Of a stretch of DNA of 52,925 nt, positions 48,784 to 52,925 are shown piece by piece. Source of the stretch: Trabulsiella guamensis ATCC 49490 (lineage in GTDB: Bacteria; Pseudomonadota; Gammaproteobacteria; Enterobacterales; Enterobacteriaceae); contig NZ_JMTB01000106.1 in assembly GCF_000734965.1 (NCBI RefSeq), positions 1 through 52,925 on the forward strand, given 5' to 3'. Both the position numbers and the translations under genes were made by a program. Position 1 is the stretch's first letter; the number at the start of each line of letters is the position of its first letter. The notes below the pieces were generated by a model. That model saw only the letters and a program-made list of their open reading frames with translations. It did no database searches and was not told the origin of the DNA.

Positions 48784-49884
48784 TTACTTCCGTTCCAGCA
48801 GAACCCCGCACTCCATATGATGGGTGTAGGGGAACTGATCGAACAGCGCCAGACGAGTCACTTTATGCGTCTGGCCTAACGTTTCCAGATTCTTACACAG
48901 CGTTTCCGGATTACAGGAAATGTACAGAATACGTGGGTACGCCTGCACCATCCTCTCCGTCTCACTGTCCAGTCCGCTGCGCGGGGGATCAACAAAAATC
49001 GTCTCGCACTGATAACTCTTCAGATCAATCCCCTGAAGACGGTTGAATTCGCGTACGCCATTCATTGCCTGAGTAAACTCTTCTGCCGCCATGCGGATGA
49101 TCTGCACGTTATCAATGTGGTTGGCCGCGATGTTGTACTGAGCTGCCGCCACTGACGGTTTGGCGATTTCCGTTGCCAGCACGCGGTTAAAATTACGCGC
49201 CAGCGCCAGTGAGAAATTCCCGTTGCCGCAATAAAGCTCAAGCAGATCGCCCGTCGCGTCTTTCGTCGCATCCAGCGCCCATTCCAGCATCTGGATATTC
49301 ATGGCCGCATTCGGCTGAGTGAAGCTGTTTTCCACCTGACGATAAATCATTTCGCGCCCGCCGACCGGCAAACGCTCATCAATGAAATCCTGATCGAGCG
49401 CAATTTTGGTTTTTGTCGCCCGGCCAATCAGATGCACGTTGAGGTTTTGCGCCCGCAGCGCATCGCGCAGCGCTTCGGCCTCGTGACGCCATTCGTCGTC
49501 CAGTTTTTTGTGATACAGCAGCGAGACCACCGCCTGGTTGCTCAGGGTGGTCAGGTAGTCAATCTGGAACAGCTTGTGGCGCAGCACGCGGTTGTTGCGT
49601 ACACCGGCGATAATAGCGGTCATCAGTGCGTTGATAAGCTCGCTGGCCGCCGGGAAGCTGTCGACGCGAATACGCGATTTTGTCTCTTGATCGAAAATGA
49701 TGTGGTACAGGTCGTCACCCTCGTGCCACAGGCGGAATTCGGCGCGCATGCGGTAATGACTCACTGGTGAACGAAACACTTCCGGAACCGGTGCGTCAAA
49801 AGGCGCCATCATTTTTTGCAGGCGGACGACTTTCTCAGCCAGCTGCGCGTCGTATTGCTCGGTAGGAAGGTGTTCGGGGGTCAT
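48784..49884 (-). CDS. trmA: tRNA (uracil-54-C5)-methyltransferase TrmA
   Basis: A 366-residue SAM-dependent methyltransferase, the same length as in E. coli. It makes ribothymidine T54 in tRNA. The SAM loop is [16 protein letters not shown], the substrate motif [10 protein letters not shown], and the nucleophile is Cys324 in [12 protein letters not shown]. It is divergent from btuB, as in E. coli. The genes that precede trmA there (fabR, yijD) are missing. Confidence 0.98.
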   Translation of the reverse strand: MTPEHLPTEQYDAQLAEKVVRLQKMMAPFDAPVPEVFRSPVSHYRMRAEFRLWHEGDDLYHIIFDQETKSRIRVDSFPAASELINALMTAIIAGVRNNRVLRHKLFQIDYLTTLSNQAVVSLLYHKKLDDEWRHEAEALRDALRAQNLNVHLIGRATKTKIALDQDFIDERLPVGGREMIYRQVENSFTQPNAAMNIQMLEWALDATKDATGDLLELYCGNGNFSLALARNFNRVLATEIAKPSVAAAQYNIAANHIDNVQIIRMAAEEFTQAMNGVREFNRLQGIDLKSYQCETIFVDPPRSGLDSETERMVQAYPRILYISCNPETLCKNLETLGQTHKVTRLALFDQFPYTHHMECGVLLERK

Positions 49885-49934
49885 GGTGCATCCTGATTCA
49901 AAAAAGTACGCGGCGATTGTAGGGATTGCGCCGG

Positions 49935-49974
49935 GGATGTCCAGACATAATCATTAATAGCAGTCTGGACATCT
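49935..49974. promoter_or_regulatory. Inverted repeat with MetJ-box-like array, trmA-btuB
   Basis: GATGTCCAGAC (49936-49946) and its perfect complement GTCTGGACATC (49963-49973) lie between the divergent trmA and btuB promoters. In one 8-bp phase, GGATGTCC, AGACATAA, AGCAGTCT and GGACATCT match AGACGTCT at about 5-6 of 8 positions. This resembles a MetJ array but with weak boxes. Confidence 0.4.
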
Positions 49975-49998
49975 ATATGCCGCAATTGTAGCATTCTG

Positions 49999-50220
49999 TT
50001 TCCGGTCTCCTGAGAGTGAAAAGGGAATCCAGTGCAAATCTGGAGCTGACGCGCAGCGGTAAAGACTGGCGGGATGAGAGCAACAGACACTGTGAAAACG
50101 GGAAGTCTTCATCCATAAAACGCCACCCAGCCCGAAGACCTGCCGGGATCACGTCGCATTTGGTTTCATCATCGCGTGCTATAGATGAGGCCTGCGGCAT
50201 CCTTCTTATATTGTGGATGC
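49999..50220 (+). ncRNA. Cobalamin riboswitch of btuB
   Basis: The leader closely follows the E. coli btuB riboswitch: GGGAATCCAGTG...GAGCTGACGCGCAGCGGTAA near the 5' end, the B12 box AGCCCGAAGACCTGCCGG at 50129-50146, and the expression-platform hairpin GCATCC/GGATGC (50197-50202 with 50215-50220) just before the start codon. Adenosylcobalamin binding is expected to stop translation of btuB. Confidence 0.95.
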
Positions 50221-50227
50221 TTTTACA

Positions 50228-52063
50228 ATGATTAAAAAAGTATCGCTGTGGACGGCCATGTCCGCCACGGCTTTTTCCGTCTGGGCGCAGGATGCCACCC
50301 CTGACACGCTGATCGTCACAGCAAACCGTTTTCAACAACCTGTGAATACCGTCCTGGCACCAACTTCCGTCGTGACCCGCGAAGATATCGAACGCTGGCA
50401 GGCAAACAGTGTTGATGAAATTATGCAGCGTCTGCCTGGTGTAGATATTGCGCAAAGCGGCGGCATGGGGGCGCAGTCTTCAACCTACATCCGCGGAACC
50501 GAAGCGCGCCATGTACTGGTGCTCATTGACGGGATCCCGTTAAACAATGCCGGGATCAGTAATGCGCCTGACCTGAGCCAGATACCGGTCTCCCTGATTC
50601 AACGTATCGAGTATATTCGTGGCCCACGTTCAGCGCTTTACGGCTCGGACGCGATTGGCGGTGTCATCAATATTATCACCGGCCGTGATAAACCGGGCGC
50701 AGAGATCTCAGCGAGCGTGGGCTCTCATGGCTATCAATCCTATGATGGCGCTTTCCAGCATGAAATCGACAAAACCAAAATCACGATGGGTGGTAACTAT
50801 ACCTATACCCGTGGTTTTGATATTGGTGCGAATGATGTGCCGCGTCAGCCTGATCGCGATGGTTTTATGAGTAAGTCTCTGTTTGGTTCCGTTGAGCAGC
50901 AGCTCACTGATAATCTGAGCGGGTTTGTGCGTGGTTATGGCTATGATAATCGCACAGCCTATGACGGTTACCCCTCCTATACGGCGGATGGCACGCCGGA
51001 CACGCGTCAGCTTTACAGCCAGAACTGGGATACCGGTTTGCGATTCAGCCAGGGGATCTACCAGTCTCAACTGGTAGCCGGTTATGGTCGCAGCAAAGAT
51101 ATTAACTATGACCCGAGTAAAGGCCGCTACGCCGATTCCGCCACCATAGACGATGTGAAGCAGTACACCACGCAGTGGCTGAATACCTTCACCGTGGGAC
51201 ACGGTAATATTAGCGCGGGTCTCGACTGGCAGAAACAGAAGACCCAGGCAGGAACAGGTTATCTGGAAAAAGGTTACGAGCAGCGTAATACCGGCGTTTT
51301 CTTATCTGCGGTGCAGCAGTTCAACAGCGTGACGCTGGAAGCGGCGGCCCGCCATGATGATAACTCTAACTTTGGCAACCACGGTACCTGGCAAACCAGC
51401 GCTGCCTGGGAGTTTATCGAAGGCTATCGCATCATCGGATCATACGGTACTGCCTACAAAGCGCCGACCATGAGCCAGATCCACAGCGCAGACTATGGTA
51501 ATCCTGATCTTAAGCCGGAAGAGAGTAAGCAATGGGAAGGGGGCTTCGAAGGTCTGACGGGGCCAGTAAACTGGCGTATCAGCGCGTACCGGAATGATGT
51601 TGATAACCTGATTGGCTATGACGCCAATTACCGTTATTACAATGTCGACAAAGCGCGTATCGAAGGGATCGAAGCCACGGCGCAGTTTGATACCGGCCCG
51701 CTGGCGCATCAAATCTCTTATGACTATGTTGATCCGCGCAATGCGATAACCAACGAAGTGCTTAAGCGTCGCTCTAAACAACAGGTGAAATACCAACTGG
51801 ACTGGCAGGTATGGGATCTCGATTGGAATCTCGCGTATCGCTACCTTGGCACGCGCTATGACGATGACTTTAGTTCGTATCCGTATCGTGAAGTCAAACT
51901 GGGTGGTGTAAGTTTGTGGGACGTCGCAGTTTCATATCCGGTCACCTCTCACCTGACAGTTCGTGGTAAAATAGCAAACCTGTTCGATAAAGATTACGAG
52001 ACGGTTTATGGCTATCAAACTGCAGGACGAGAATACACCTTGTCTGGCAGCTACACCTTCTGA
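50228..52063 (+). CDS. btuB: Vitamin B12 outer-membrane receptor BtuB
   Basis: A 611-residue TonB-dependent receptor (E. coli: 614) for cobalamin and entry port for E colicins and some phages. The signal peptide is about 1-20 (ending SVWAQ), the TonB box is DTLIVTA, the plug covers about 25-150, and a 22-strand barrel ends in SGSYTF. Compared with E. coli, extracellular-loop and hatch segments vary (for example [38 protein letters not shown]), typical of phage and colicin pressure. ATG 50228 is the family start. The 3' end overlaps murI by 56 bp. Confidence 0.97.
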   Translation: MIKKVSLWTAMSATAFSVWAQDATPDTLIVTANRFQQPVNTVLAPTSVVTREDIERWQANSVDEIMQRLPGVDIAQSGGMGAQSSTYIRGTEARHVLVLIDGIPLNNAGISNAPDLSQIPVSLIQRIEYIRGPRSALYGSDAIGGVINIITGRDKPGAEISASVGSHGYQSYDGAFQHEIDKTKITMGGNYTYTRGFDIGANDVPRQPDRDGFMSKSLFGSVEQQLTDNLSGFVRGYGYDNRTAYDGYPSYTADGTPDTRQLYSQNWDTGLRFSQGIYQSQLVAGYGRSKDINYDPSKGRYADSATIDDVKQYTTQWLNTFTVGHGNISAGLDWQKQKTQAGTGYLEKGYEQRNTGVFLSAVQQFNSVTLEAAARHDDNSNFGNHGTWQTSAAWEFIEGYRIIGSYGTAYKAPTMSQIHSADYGNPDLKPEESKQWEGGFEGLTGPVNWRISAYRNDVDNLIGYDANYRYYNVDKARIEGIEATAQFDTGPLAHQISYDYVDPRNAITNEVLKRRSKQQVKYQLDWQVWDLDWNLAYRYLGTRYDDDFSSYPYREVKLGGVSLWDVAVSYPVTSHLTVRGKIANLFDKDYETVYGYQTAGREYTLSGSYTF

Positions 52064-52859
52064 TCCACGTCCCACCGTGCTGGTCTTCGACTCCGGTGTC
52101 GGTGGGTTGTCGGTCTATGATGAAATCCGGCAGTTGCTGCCGGATCTGCATTACATCTATGCTTTCGACAACGTCGCTTTCCCCTATGGTGAGAAGAGCG
52201 AAGATTTTATTGTCGAGCGCGTTGTTGAGATCGTGACGGCGGTCCAGCAACGTTACCCACTTTCCCTCGCAGTTATCGCCTGCAATACCGCCAGTACGGT
52301 CTCCCTTCCTGCGCTGCGCGAAAAATTTGCTTTCCCGGTTGTGGGTGTGGTTCCGGCGATCAAACCGGCGGCGCGTCTGACGGCGAACGGCATTGTCGGG
52401 CTGCTGGCGACGCGGGGGACGGTGAAACGTCCTTATACCCGCGAGCTGATTGATCGCTTTGCTAATGAATGCCGCATCGAGATGCTGGGGTCGGCAGAGC
52501 TGGTGGTGCTGGCTGAAGCCAAGCTACACGGTAAACCTGTCTCGCTTGAGGAGTTGCGCCGCATTTTACGTCCGTGGCTGCGGATGCCGGAACCGCCGGA
52601 TACCGTCGTGCTGGGCTGTACGCATTTCCCGTTATTGCAGGAGGAGTTGCTGCAGGTGCTGCCCGAAGGCACTCGTCTGGTGGATTCCGGCGCGGCGATT
52701 GCGCGTCGAACGGCCTGGCTACTGGAGCATGAAGCGCCGGATGCGAAATCCACAGAAGCCAATATCGCCTTTTGTATGGCGCTGACGCCAGAGACTGAAC
52801 AACTTTTACCCGTTTTGCGCCGTTACGGTTTTGAAACGCTCGAAAATCTGGCGGTTTAA
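52008..52859 (+). CDS. murI: Glutamate racemase
   Basis: A 283-residue racemase (E. coli: 285) supplying D-glutamate for peptidoglycan. The two catalytic cysteines are C92 in [10 protein letters not shown] and C204 in [10 protein letters not shown], and the N-terminal [14 protein letters not shown] loop is present. In E. coli UDP-MurNAc-Ala activates it. Its start lies inside the end of btuB, in another frame, as in E. coli, so the two are co-transcribed. Confidence 0.98.
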   Translation: MAIKLQDENTPCLAATPSDPRPTVLVFDSGVGGLSVYDEIRQLLPDLHYIYAFDNVAFPYGEKSEDFIVERVVEIVTAVQQRYPLSLAVIACNTASTVSLPALREKFAFPVVGVVPAIKPAARLTANGIVGLLATRGTVKRPYTRELIDRFANECRIEMLGSAELVVLAEAKLHGKPVSLEELRRILRPWLRMPEPPDTVVLGCTHFPLLQEELLQVLPEGTRLVDSGAAIARRTAWLLEHEAPDAKSTEANIAFCMALTPETEQLLPVLRRYGFETLENLAV

Positions 52860-52879
52860 TCGCACTTTGGACAAAAATA

Positions 52880-52916
52880 AGGCGGTTGAAAAGTTTTTTG
52901 AAAAGAGGACTTGTCA
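52880..52916 (+). promoter_or_regulatory. Start of a ribosomal RNA operon promoter (P1 -35 region)
   Basis: An A/T-rich UP-element-like tract precedes TTGTCA (52911-52916), the -35 hexamer typical of rrn P1 promoters. In E. coli rrnB begins directly after murI. The -10 and rRNA lie outside the window. Confidence 0.6.
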
Positions 52917-52925
52917 ACGCCGCAG

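Noticed and set aside
49973..50455. 160-codon minus-strand frame across the btuB leader
   Set aside because: It runs opposite the cobalamin riboswitch and the btuB signal region, which explain the sequence.

Overview
This window is chromosomal DNA from an enterobacterium of the Escherichia/Salmonella/Citrobacter group. The housekeeping proteins (HslU, MetJ, ZapB, TrmA, Ppc, XanP, MurI) are near-colinear in length and sequence with E. coli, but no single gene here fixes the species. It ends (about 52911) at what looks like the -35 hexamer of a ribosomal RNA operon promoter just after murI, where rrnB lies in E. coli.

Region 1 (1-5483) is accessory DNA upstream of fieF. It holds a broken zinc-ribbon membrane gene, an intact VasI-like gene, a HigB/NadS-type toxin-antitoxin pair, phage and IS630 fragments, a two-gene cassette of unknown function followed by an Hcp gene with an internal deletion, and a fusion of a P2-type capsid scaffold gene (O) to what looks like the end of late gene D. 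An exact 18-bp direct repeat (2265-2282 and 5466-5483) brackets the right part. Its left copy forms the terminator hairpin that I recognise as the 3' end of cpxP/CpxQ, so two remnants appear to sit in tandem at this attachment site.

Region 2 (5555-29718) is core: fieF, pfkA, rraA, menA, hslUV, ftsN, cytR, priA, rpmE, a KdgM/TogT-like oligogalacturonide uptake pair with a KdgR-type box, metJ/metBL/metF with MetJ boxes, gldA-fsaB, yijO and ppc.

Region 3 (about 29719-31615) is a small accessory patch between ppc and selC: an HTH-type protein of unknown function, and a SymE-like toxin gene divergent from a ribbon-helix-helix gene across a striking inverted repeat.

Region 4 (31616-45622) is selC tRNA-Sec, yicJ-yicI (alpha-xyloside uptake and hydrolysis), an inserted sugar cluster (FHS-type transporter, RpiR regulator, GH4 phospho-glycosidase, PTS EIICB), yicH, xanP and gltS. 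Region 5 (45668-52859) is glpK, glpF, zapB, trmA, btuB with its cobalamin riboswitch, and murI.

Gene order is the most unusual large-scale feature. In E. coli the selC-gltS block lies at 82 min in the other orientation, glpFK-zapB lies between pfkA and rraA, and argECBH-oxyR-sthA-fabR lies between ppc and trmA. Several core blocks are therefore joined in a non-standard way, through rearrangement or assembly. Metabolic themes are sulfur-amino-acid synthesis (met genes, a possible MetJ array before btuB), glycerol and dihydroxyacetone metabolism (glpFK, gldA, fsaB), and oligosaccharide scavenging.
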